NCBI GenBank assembly: GCA_015680685.1
Contig: MNCI01007588.1
Span: forward strand, 1-64,000
Origin: Gnetum montanum
Lineage: Eukaryota; Streptophyta; Gnetopsida; Gnetales; Gnetaceae
Length of the DNA: 64,000 nucleotides
Direction: 5' to 3'
Program-made: the position numbers and the translations under genes
Part shown: piece by piece, positions 21,219 through 32,505 of the stretch
How the letters are laid out: each line of letters starts with the position of its first letter
How positions within the stretch are numbered: position 1 is the first letter of the stretch
The notes under the pieces: generated by a model
Databases searched by the model: none
What the model was told of the DNA's origin: nothing
The model's input: the letters and a program-made list of their open reading frames with translations, nothing else

Positions 21219-23336
21219 CTACAATCATTAAAGATTCATTTGAGCATATCCAAGGATTTTAAATAGGTATTAATAGTTCATAATCTTTTCCTAGATCCTT
21301 AATGTTGATCCAATTATTATCCTCATTATTACTATAGCTTTATTATGATTTTATAGTTAAAAAATTATCAAAAAGAAACCCTTAGTTATTATATATTTGA
21401 TTGTTATGTCTTCTCACGGTTATCATTTTCTTATTTATTATACCATTGGATAGTTAGCTAGAAGAATCGATTAACTTCATTAGCTTTTGTTTCATTAATT
21501 GATTAAAATATTCTTATTTAGTCTTATAGTTACCCTTAATATTATCTTTTGGCATCAAAGAAATTTGGCTCAATTTCACTTATCTACATGCAATTCTCTC
21601 CTCCATGACTAAGTTGAGCACTTCAAAATAAAAAAGATTCAAGAATTACAAAAATTGGAGCAATGGTGAGGAAGTTATGAAGCTTGGAAGTTTGGGCATT
21701 ATAGCTCAAAAAAATAGCATGAACTTCCCTTGCTTTGAAATGTGAGAATGAAATTTTTTTTAACTCCATGTGTGTATATAGATTTTTATGAATGTGACAT
21801 CATAGATATGACATTGTAGCTATGATGTTGTAGGGCATATGACATTGTAGATACGACATCATCACCAACAAAATTGATTTTAAGTATTTTTTTAGTAAGA
21901 GAGTTGAGTCAATTGGATAGTTTGGTAGATGTAGGAGTTGTCTAAAGGATCTTTGATCATAGATGATGCTTAGATTATGTAAATTTGACGTTCAAAAGTC
22001 ATAAAAAAGGAATCTTTGGCAAAGAAGGTTAATCAAATGTACAAAAGATGGTAATAGAATTGCCAAAAGTATGGAAGATATGAGACTTGCAGAAAAGTAA
22101 ACATTGAGGATTAAAGTGTCTCAGAGGCACAAGATGATGTGGGATTTGTCATCAAGTATGAGATACAAGAGTTATATAAGTGGATCCTCCCCAAAGCAAA
22201 CTTCAATCCTTAGTGCCCTTGTATAACTACACATATAAGTGTTCGTAGGTACTCAAGGAGTTGAATGTAGAACATATTAGTCTTACAAAACACACATGTT
22301 AGTATTGGCAAAATGGAAAAATAACACTATATTATATAAAACCATAGAATTATGATTATATATACTAGTGAGATGGAACGATATTAAAAAGCATTGAAGA
22401 AATTGGAATATGAGGTGTCTTACCATAGGCATAATGAATTCTTGTGTGTAATACATGGTTAAAGTGATCATTAGCCTTTTCATCCAAGATCTAAACCAAG
22501 TCCATACCACTTACCAGTGACATCGCATTGTATCATCCTAAAACTAGCAACCATAAGATTATTACTGTTACAAGAAGCATTATTACTTGGCAATAACTCA
22601 AGGAAGGAGTTTATTAATAGTGCACTTGTTTTTGAGATTTCTAATAAGCCATCTTTCTTCAGGCATGGGTAACATGTCTTTCCAGTGGAATCCCTAGAAA
22701 TTTTATTTTTTGCATTTATTTTATTTTTACTATGTTAACCTTACCAGAGGATTACCTTCAGTCATGGGTAACATGTATTTCCAATGACATTGTAAGGCAA
22801 CACTTATTGTACTCATATTTCCATTTTTCATTAGAACTCAAGAAACTAATGCAATCTTAACAACATGATAAAACTTATAATAGTAGTCTTAGAGAATTCA
22901 CAAAGTCCCTTAATGTCACACCCTTTTCATTTCCTCTTGGTTCTTCACTTTTTTCTCTAGGCATAATGATCATAAATTTATTTTAGTTTTATTGTGAAAA
23001 GAATATCATTATGGCCATAGTAAGAACCTTTTATTTTTGGAAATGAGTGGATGGATGATGTGGTCTTGCTATATATAGAATCAATTTTTCTATGACTTGA
23101 TAACATAAGGTAACTTTCACATTATCAGGACTACATTTTGTTTTATTCCTTTGGACTTTATTAGAGAATTAACAAAAATATGAATAAGAAAAATGATGAA
23201 AAATCATAGAAAATGATAAGAATGGAAAAATAAAGAAAGAACTTAACAAGATATTAAAGAATAGCAAATGATTAAGAAATTAGAAAAGTATAAAAGAATA
23301 TAAAAGATATCAAAGAATGTGAAAAATTGGTAAGTA
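21219..23336 (-). other. Element J spacer between pol side and extra ORF
   Basis: No coding signal. It contains conserved blocks shared with the equivalent spacers of A and B. One is near 22170-22268 (CAAGGGCACT, then TTTGGGGAGGA on the minus strand). Another is an AAAGACATGTTACCCATGCC-like block present twice (22657-22688 and 22756-22786). A U3-like block lies at 21770-21870. Confidence 0.65.
21770..21870 (-). promoter_or_regulatory. U3-like internal block upstream of the J extra ORF
   Basis: The minus strand carries GTCGTATCTACAATGTCATA, matching TATCGTATCTATAATATCGT in J's own LTR U3 at most positions. A TATA-like CTATATACAC follows. It lies about 550-650 bp upstream of the extra ORF start. 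Confidence 0.55.
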
Positions 23337-24196
23337 TGATGAATCATTCAATTGGCTGCATCAACAGGGCATGCGTTGGTGTTGCCCCATTGAAGCATGA
23401 TTTGATGTGTCGATGCATTTGCATTGACGCATTGTCTAATCTTGCCTATATAACTATGTGTACCCACTACATTTATGGCACATTATGTCATTAGTGTAGT
23501 CAAACTCTTGCAATCTTCTTTTGTTAAAGTTAGAATATTTTCTAAGTGCCCATAGTAGGACTTCAAGGATTGTATAGATCCTCATTCAAGCATCAATGTA
23601 CCTGAACACTTTGATGCGATGGTAATAAAGACGAGATTCTTGGAATTCCTTGCAGCACTTAAGAATAGATTAATGTTTTCTATCATGCACTTTATTACTT
23701 ATGCATTTTACATTCATGTCCTTAGTTAATTAATACATTTAATAATAAACACATAAGTTTGACAACCTTGAACATACCATTAATGCTTGGTAATCCCAAT
23801 GGTGTTATCACTTGATTTGCCTAGTAAATAACACTTGGTAACTAGTAGTGCTTATACTAAGTTTAGGATGAATGTGACATATGGGCCTGGATGCTTATGT
23901 TAGGCTAGTTAGCTTATGAACTATTAGCTAGTTAGATAATTAGTTTATCAATCGTTTACCTTTACTTCCATACTTAGATTGATAAATATAAAGTATAAAT
24001 AAATGTCATGTAGGCTTACACTTAACCATACCCTTGAGCTTACACAAGTGAAGCCAAGAAGACAATGATCACATCTCTAAGATACTATCTTTGCCCATTG
24101 GTGCATTTAGGAGCTAAGTTCACAAAATTTGACTAGATCATTGGTGAATGCTTATGATTTGTATGTTTGGATGGAGGGACTACTTGCTGTTCATCA
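23337..24196 (+). repeat. 5' LTR of element A
   Basis: 860 bp, TGATGAATCA...TTCATCA. U3 has a GATTTGATGTGTCGATGCAT block rather than the GATATC repeats of its relatives. CTATATAA follows near 23446 and an AATAAAGA poly(A)-type signal near 23624. Confidence 0.92.
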
Positions 24197-24197
24197 T

Positions 24198-24215
24198 TGG
24201 CACCATTTTTTGGGA
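24198..24215 (+). other. Primer-binding site of element A, tRNA-Asp type
   Basis: TGGCACCATTTTTTGGGA lies one base after the LTR. It resembles TGGCGCCGTTGCCGGGGA, the complement of a plant tRNA-Asp 3' end, with C-to-T and G-to-A changes at CpG sites and elsewhere. Confidence 0.7.
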
Positions 24216-26790
24216 CTTAGTCTAGCTAAGTGTGCTACATGGGAAAGATAGTGAAATAATTTAAAGACATTGTAAAGAATAATCAATGCTAAATGATTAA
24301 GAACGTAATAATAAAAAATGCACAGTATTTTTGAACAATCACTGATATGGCTTCTTCTTGCAGGGAAGAATCTCCATCACCGCTCATTGATGGATCCAAC
24401 CAAAGGTAATAAGAACCAAAAATGCAAGTGCTCCAATAGTTCTAGGTTGTTTACACTTAGTTGGATCCTTACAATTTGGATTTCACCTTCATCTTGCATC
24501 AGGACGAGCAACTATGATGGAGGGAAATGAAAGGCAACAATAAGTTGCCTCCCAATTGATTTGTTCTTGCAATGCTACTAAACAATCTTATCAAGTTTGG
24601 CATCATTGGACTTAATGTCAAGTACAAGGTCCAAGATCATCTTTATTGAGATTATCATTCCACAAATGTCCAACAAAAGAAAGATCAGTAGATGGAGGCC
24701 CAATATGAGGCTTCAAAGAGCAAAAGGTTTTCTACCCACTTATTCTTACAACCATACAAAGAGGATGGAGACTTCTTTTCAGGCTAGTCCCAATACACTG
24801 ATTCTTCCCCTTTCTTTGATGGGAAGATCCTTAACCAATGGTTGTAATCAATTGTGAACAACCTTGATGACAAGATGAAAGGATCTCAAGACTAGGAGGT
24901 CTCAAAAGATGAAAGCCATAGCCAATCACCTAAAGGCAAGAATAATGACAAGCACCAGAAGAAAGATAAACATGGTGATCGGGGTAGGGACCGAAGAAGA
25001 GAAGTTAGTAGGCATTTCTTTTATGTCGATTCTCCTTCTTCTTTATCTTCCTTATGATCCTCAAGGTCTTCTTGCTCTAACTCCAATAGGAGAAGCAGAG
25101 GTTGGGACTATGGAAAGAGCAATAGAGATTATGATGAAGATGAACGATGAGATAGGGATGATCATAGATTTCACTAGGATAATAGGGACCATGTGCATGA
25201 GTAGTAATAAGGGGATAAATATCATAGAGAACGAAGACAATAGAAATCATTGTAGACATCATGGTCATGATAGGGGTTACCATGACCAATATGACTAAGA
25301 TAAGCCTCTTCTTACTACAAGGAACATGTTAAACATTTCGGAGGCTATCATAATATCAATTAGGCACTTGAAGAATACTTGCATCAAACTATTTGATATG
25401 AACAATATTCCCAAGTTTGAGGGGGATATAATTTAGATTCATAAAATCACTTGCAGGCCTTCCATGATGCCTATGCCTTGTAAAATGTAGAGAATAAATG
25501 ACAAAAGATAAAGCTATTCCCAAGAACACTCATAAAAGAAGCAAAAATTTGGTACCAGTCCTTGGAACCAAAATCTATTTGGTGATGAATTACAATGTTG
25601 GAGCTATTCAATGACAAATATCAAACATACTACAGAGTGTCCAATTTTCAAAGGAAAATCCAAGGTTGGAAACAAGGCACTCATGAGTCCTTAGATGTAG
25701 CCATGGGTAGGTACTACACTTTATTGCATTGATGCCTAGGCCATGGATACTCCCAATGGGATCAACTGCACCATATCATAGATGGGCTTAGAACTGAAAT
25801 AAGGAGAACCCTTGGGGTAAATGCCCAAGGAAGATTTTCTAAGCTAAAGGCCCATTAGATATAGAGGACCATTGAGCAAGTGGCTAAAGAGGAAGAAAAG
25901 CTAAAAAAATGAGAAAGTGCAAAAGAGTATAACAGAGACTACTCCATCTATAAGAGGGAGGTCTATTTCTATGAGATTGAGGAGGAGACACCACTTGATG
26001 AAGTGATGTAGAGGAAAACCTTGCCTATCCAAAAATATGTTAGTGAAATATTAGCTCAGGTTAATATGATGTGGGACTCCTTGAATGAGAAGTCATAAAC
26101 TAATCTAAAGATTATAAAGAAACATAGAGATCAAGGAGGTAGCAGTCATAAGCGAAGGAAGAAGAAGGATGCTAAATGAGAATATCGCAAGGATAAGGGT
26201 AAAGCTATAGTAATAGAGGAGATTGCAGATTCAGAATCTAATGATAATGGGTATGACATCTATCAATACGAACATCCCAAGGGATGTTATCTTGTATTGT
26301 CACACTTACAAGGATATGGGTTATATACTTTAAATCTTAGATTGGCAAAACAACAAGCACCTAGGAGGTTGCCTTATCTATAAGGCAACTATTGGTAGCA
26401 ATTCCACCAACAAGCTTACTATATGAGTGGAGTGCCATCTCAACCTCAAGAATAGTACCAATAGTGGCAACAACCACATTTGTGGGGGATGCCACCTCCA
26501 AGGAAGCAATACCCTTATTGCCAACCTTATCTTTATGGTTATTACATTCAATAGCTAATCTCTTCATGTGACTCTTCTAGTCATGCTTCCTTTCCATACC
26601 ACTACTAGCCTTCAGAGTTCTACAAAGCACCTTCTCTAAGAGAAAAGTTCCTATTTCCCTTTTATCCTCCTCAACATCCATCCACTCCTACACCACTATC
26701 ATCAACTCCTCTACCACTTGCTCCATCCATGCAAGGTGAAATACCTACCCAGCCACAACAAAGAAATGCTTTGAGGGTAGTAGACTTGTA
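24216..26790 (+). pseudogene. gag: Element A leader and gag
   Basis: After an unremarkable leader, an Arg/Asp/Ser-rich N-terminal part (about 24850-25300) precedes the capsid-like domain starting near 25390 (DMNNIPKFEG). That domain is shared with B (46994-47690) and D (62600-63090). Near 26260 a zinc-knuckle remnant precedes HPKG, then LSHLQGYG, as in D. A Pro-rich tail ends near 26790. There are many stops, mainly TAG. The protein would form the particle coat. Confidence 0.75.
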
Positions 26791-26899
26791 GTTAGATTCT
26801 TAGTTGAGTGGTCTTGAATCCAAGCCTTGCAACAAGACATTCTTTGGAACCAATAGTCCAACAAAGCCCTTGCAAACACTTGTGGCTAGCAACCTCTGA

Positions 26900-27700
26900 A
26901 ATTTATATTGAGCAACCTTTAAAGAAAAGTGCTTTCAAATTGCACACTATCATGTTGACCCATGTGGTTACAGATTAGATCAAGAACGACCATCTTTCCA
27001 GGAAGATATCTAATATTAGGAGTCCTCTTGTTTACTTATAGATTGCTAGAAATGAACCATGTAAGGCTCTTATGGATTTAGGTTCTAGAGTTAACTTGAT
27101 TTCATAGGAGATGTATAAAGCTTAGAATCAGTCTCCCTTGGAAAAGAGCAACATCAGATTGGAGCTGGTAGGCCAATTTGTCATTGTTCCTCTAAGACAT
27201 CGTAACCATCATTTTTAGGTGGTCCTATCCTACTAATTTCCTGGTGATCCATGTGGAAAACTACAAAGGGAACTTTCCCATCATAATGGGAAGAGCATGG
27301 CTAAGTACCATCAATGCTAGGTTGGGGATTCAAGACCTTTTCTTGAAGATTTCTAAGAAAAATGAATTTGGTAGGATTGAGAAGTAGAGAGTTCCATGCA
27401 TTGCGTACAATGACATAGGATGCCATTACGTGCAAAGATTGTGGACCATCAAAGGCATATCACTTTAGGCATGCAATCAATGTGTAGAGATAATAAAAAT
27501 TCAAAGGTACATGTATGCAATAGCCACTAAACAGAGGATATCTAGTGGTTGACAACATATAATGAGGCTAGATCAACAATATGCATGGAACTAGCTGAGA
27601 GCCTCACTAGCTCGTATGTTGAAAGCATGGACAAGTTGGAGTAGCTCTATTACCAACTCTCTAATTTGCAAAGTGAAATCAATTGGGGAGAGTTGAATAT
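26900..27700 (+). pseudogene. pol: Element A protease
   Basis: A retropepsin-like domain has its active site at about 27070-27105 as LMDLGSRVNLIS (family form LxDxGxxVNLI). It is followed by FPIIMGRAWL near 27270. This is the Tat/Athila style of protease, and the J copy at 36971-37393 is close. Frame breaks occur after VNLIS and before FPIIMG. It would cleave the Gag-Pol polyprotein. Confidence 0.75.
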
Positions 27701-29230
27701 CCCTAAAAATTTCAAGAAAGAGCCCCTTGAGCTAAAGGCTCTACTACCAGAAATGGAATATGCGTTTCTAAACAATGGCAATTTAGTAATTATCAAAGCC
27801 ACACTTGCTGTTGCACAAAAGAGGAAATTATTGGAAGTTGTGAACGAATGGCCAATAGCCTTCACCTAGTCATATGAGCCAATAGGAATTGATCCTAGGA
27901 TGTACCATCATAGGATCTATACAAACTCCTCCATAAAACCAAAGATATAGCCATAAAGATGCTTGAAGCCAAAACTCAAGTAAATCATCAAGGAGGAGAT
28001 TGAACAACTCCTCAAGGTTGGGTTCATTTACCCCATTACAAATAGTGAGTGGGTTAGTTCACTCATCATTGTACTAAATAAAGGAGAAAAGTGGAGAGTT
28101 TGTGTAGACTTCCAACTATTGAACATGGCAATCTACAAAGACCATTTTCCATTGCCATTTGTGGACTAGGTGTTAGACACCATTACAGAGCATTGTTACT
28201 ACAACTTTTTGGATGGTTATAGTGGCTACAAATAAATTCAGATAGCATTAGAGGACTAGGCCAAGATCACATTCACAAGTCCTTGGGGGAATTTTACCTA
28301 TAGGAAAATGACCTTTGGCCTATGCAATGTGCCTATTACATTCTAATGGGTGGTCCTAAGAATTTTCCAATAGTAGATTGATAGTGGGGCAGAAGTCTTC
28401 ATGGATGACTTCTTTACCTATGGGGCTATCTTTGAGCAAGCCTTGGACCACCTTGAGTAAGTACTTCAATAGTGTGTGGAGACAAACTTGAGGCTCAATT
28501 GGTAGAAGAGCCACCTAATGGTCTAGAAGGGTATTGTCTTGGAACATTAAATTTCAAACAAAGGGATTGACATAAACCTAGAAAAAGTGAGGGTCATCTA
28601 ATTAATAACCAAATAACTAGAAACAGTGAAAGATGTGAGGTCATTTTTTTGCCACATTGATTATTTTAGATCCTTCATTAAAAACTTCTCAAAGATTGCT
28701 AAGATATTGGTGAAGCTTACAAAGAAAGATGCGCCATTCATATGGACCAAGAAATGCAAGAATGCATTTCAGTAGTTGAAGTAGAACTTGTAGAGATCCC
28801 AATTCTATGAGTACCAGATTGATCTAGACCATTCCACATCATGATAGATGCATCAAATTATGCTTTTGAGGTAATGATTACATAGATGGACAATCAAAAA
28901 CATCTATACTACATCCACTATGCAAGCAAAAGCATTGTGAGTGCATAACTAAACCACACCATGACTGAAAAGGAGCTTATGGTAGTGGTTACACATTAGA
29001 GAAATTTAGGACCCATGTGCTTGGATACAAAGTTTTTGTGCACACCAACCATGCTACCATCCAATTCTTGATGAAAAAGTCAATGATGAGCCCTTGTATC
29101 ATATGATGACTGGTGATCCTCCAAGAGTTTGATTTAACAATGATTGACTGAAAGGAGACCAAGAATGTGGTGATTGACCATTTGTCTTGATTAAGATGGA
29201 ATAGCAAAAAGGATAAGAGATCACTATTTA
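27700..29230 (+). pseudogene. pol: Element A reverse transcriptase and RNase H
   Basis: RT landmarks are GFIYPI near 28020, WRVCVDF near 28090, FLDGYSGY near 28208 and TFGLCNVP near 28313. The catalytic box reads FMDDF at about 28398-28412. Connection and RNase H sequence follows to about 29230. Premature stops are frequent, several at positions where gypsy RTs have Gln (for example after FVD and after YSGYK). Confidence 0.85.
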
Positions 29231-29259
29231 ATCAATTTCCTGATAAACTCCTCTTTTCT

Positions 29260-30650
29260 AGTGTTTTCAATGCTTAAGATCCTAAGGAAAAAAACTTGTA
29301 TGATCACGTCATCTCCTATCTACTCACTTAAGAGATGCCATAGGAGTGGAACAACAAGAAGAAATAATAGATTCTTTACTAAGCCAAGAAATTTATGGAA
29401 ATCAATGGCAACCTCTACAAGAGTTGTGTAGATGGCCTAGTACAATGGTGTGTCCCTGATGTAGATCAACTTCGAGTCCTCTAGGAGATACATGAAGGCC
29501 TTTGTGGGGGCCACTATGCTAGGAGGAGGATGGGCATTAAGATCCTCATGGCATGATATTATTAGCCCATGATCTTCAGGGATGCCTGTCACTTCTTCTA
29601 TTCTTATGGCAGATGCCAACATGATGGAGGGATAACTGTGTGTATGGAAGGGTCTCAAAAGTGAATCCAACCACTAAAGCCTTTCGATCTTTGGGGGATT
29701 GACTTCATGGGATCCATCAACCCCATGTCGAATGGAAAGACATACATCATCGTGGTTGTTTATTACTGCATCAAATTGGTTGAAGCCACTGCCACCATCA
29801 ACTATTAATCCTCTACAGGAGCATAGTTTGTATAACAAAATGTTGTCAATAGGTTTGGTATGCCATAAGCACTAATTTTAGATAATGGAACACATTTTAC
29901 TAGTGTCACTTTTCAAAAGCTCATGCAACACTTGGAGGGTTGAACATAAACTAAGAACTCCATACCACCCCCAAGCCAACGGTCAAGTTGTGGTCACTAA
30001 TAGGGAAAATACTAAAATATTAACACATACAATTAGTAAATATAGGAAGGACTAGAGCAGTAAACTCAACGATGCTCTTTGGGCATATCGTTCAACATGG
30101 AAACTTCCTATTGGCTATTCTCTCTATGAGTTAGTGTATGGGAAACTTCCAACTCTTCCCATCCAAGTTGAACTCCATACACTTTCAGTGTCCTATGATG
30201 TTGACTTGGATCTAAGTCTATCCCAAAGAGAAAGACTGATGAATCTAAACACACTAGACAAGAATAAATTAGTGGCCCTGTTATTGAATGAAGTGCATAA
30301 GGCATACAACAAGCAACACCATGACCTTAGAATAAGGAAAGTTAAGTTTCAAATATGAGATAAGGTGCTATATTGGAACCCCATGCATGTACCTCAATGA
30401 ACAAAATTTCAAATGCTATGGGAGGGCTCTTACATTATACATGAAACTTTTCCATTTGGGACCATGATGATCTATCATCCTACTAACCTAAATAAGAGAT
30501 TATTAGTCAATACCTACCAACATAAACCTTTCTTGGAGACAAGAACAACTGATGGGAATAATGCCTCAACTGATGATCAAGGATGCTCAATCTTTCAAAT
30601 CTCTGCCTTCAAACTCAGTCATGGGGGAGATGGTCATCCATGCTAACATC
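29260..30650 (+). pseudogene. pol: Element A integrase
   Basis: The HHCC zinc region starts near 29484 (EIHEGLCGGHYARRRM). Core residues are the first Asp in GIDFMG near 29697 and the second in LDNGTHF near 29879. The third catalytic site, at 29981-30001, reads GQVVVTN, so the Glu expected as GQVEVTN is Val. A C-terminal part with KLPTLPIQVE and a CHP-like region runs to about 30600. A TCATGGGGGAG purine tract lies just past its end near 30617. Confidence 0.82.
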
Positions 30651-32505
30651 CTACAAGTGGCTCCTTAGGTTTTCAACCTTTTCATTTTCCATTAATTTTC
30701 ATACATTTTCCATTTTCTTAAATATTTTACAACTTTTTTTATATTTTGCTTTATTTGGATTTTCTTACATGTCTTTTTCTTCATTATTTCCATCAAGACT
30801 TTGGTGCTGAACACAACTGCTAATTGATGGTGGTTAATTGAATTCTATTATTTAAATTGATTACTTAATAACTAGATTTCATCATTGAATTTTGACATTG
30901 ATTAATGGGACATTGGTTTTCTAATGATACTAGGTAGTGAACTCCTATCATCCACACATTCTACTAAAACTCCATGGTGTTTTTTCATTTTTAAAGTAGG
31001 TAGTCCTTTCTAATAACAACTTTAAAAGAACTTGTAACCTTGGTACTCTTCAAACTTGGAATTAATCAAGTGGAATTGACAAGGATGTGAATTCAAGGAA
31101 AGTTGTTACCTTTTGTACCTACCTATCATCTTTAGTTTTATGGGTATTCTCATTGATTCTTCATCATTCCTAACATTGACCAATAACAAGAAGTAATGTC
31201 TTTACATGGTGTGGTTCCTATGAAAAAATAAATAAATAAACAATACATGGGAATTCAAAGCACACCCCTTAGATAAAATAATAGACTACAAGCACTAGCT
31301 ATGGGGCTAGAAAGACATGTTACTCATGCCTGAAGGCACCCCTCTAACTAAGGCCCTTTTCACTTTCTACTTCTCTTTTTTTCTCTATTTGGAGTGATGG
31401 GTGATCTTTGAGGGTATTCATGAGCTCTAGGAGGTCAGATGGTCACAATGTGCCAATGCAAACTCACTAGAAGAGGATGGTCTTGATTCCAGCTATAGAT
31501 GGAACACTATCAGGTCACCTTAATTACAAATTCCACAAATGATTTCATGTGACTAGAATGAGAAATCCCATTTCACCTTCTCTCTCTCATTATTCATTTG
31601 ATCCATTTTCCATCTCACTACCTACTACCATGATTAATTAATGTGTCCATTTTGATATGTCTTATTTCTTTGATAGCTTCTTAGGTGATTTAATTTTTAA
31701 CACTTCATGGCCTATAGACTCCTTGGTATGAGGACATGCAAGGGCATTAAAGACATGAACCTACTATGGGGGCAACCCACTTGCATATCCTTTGGTCTAG
31801 AAGGTTAAGTTTCTGATTTCTTAGTCATTTTGCTTCAAACCCATTGTTTTCCACCTCGAAACATCCAATTTTTGCACTCCTAGATAATCAAACTCCATCA
31901 AAATCTCCTTTTTCCAATAAATTCCAAGCCCTCTTTAATGAATTGTACTTAATCTAGGCTTTTCTAGCTTCCTTTGGACTCCAATTTCATTGAAAAACTC
32001 TTTCCACATACTTTGTTTTTTAAGATGCAAAAATTGCTCTATGACTACATCAACACAGACAAATGCGTTGACATAGTACAAAAATACACATAAACACTTA
32101 GCTATTTTTGCACATTTGCAACATAATGCTAGAGGAGTTTTTGCATTTTTCTAAGCCCAAAGCACCTTCCAAGTGCCATAACTTGCCAACCACTTATTCA
32201 AATCAACCCATTTTCAACCCTCAAGTAAATGGAGGTTAGCTTGATGTCGTAGGGGCCACAAACCTATAGTTTATAATGGGAAATTTTTCTAACTCCCCAA
32301 GGTTTAACTAATAAAATAATATTAAAAGTCACTAACCTATCCTTAGTTAAACCTCATCAACAAACTTAGGTAGCTAAATGAATAAAATAATCAACCTACC
32401 ATGATCAAAACTAGCCTAAGTGTAACTTGTTAGAAGAAGGAAGGTATCAACAGTACTAAAGATTGCACATAAAACACTAATCTTTAGTTATATTTGTGAT
32501 CATAG
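30651..32505 (+). other. Element A spacer between pol and extra ORF
   Basis: Non-coding. It shares a GAAAGACATGTTACTCATGC block (31308-31336) and a CAAGGGCATTA...CCCACTTGC block (31735-31790) with the spacers of J and B. A block resembling A's own U3 lies near 32045-32090. Confidence 0.65.
32045..32095 (+). promoter_or_regulatory. U3-like internal block upstream of the A extra ORF
   Basis: CTACATCAACA, then ATGCGTTGACATAG, parallels CTGCATCAACA, then ATGCGTTGGTG, in A's 5' LTR U3. A weak TATA-like ACAAAAATACAC follows. It lies about 440 bp upstream of the ORF start. Confidence 0.4.
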
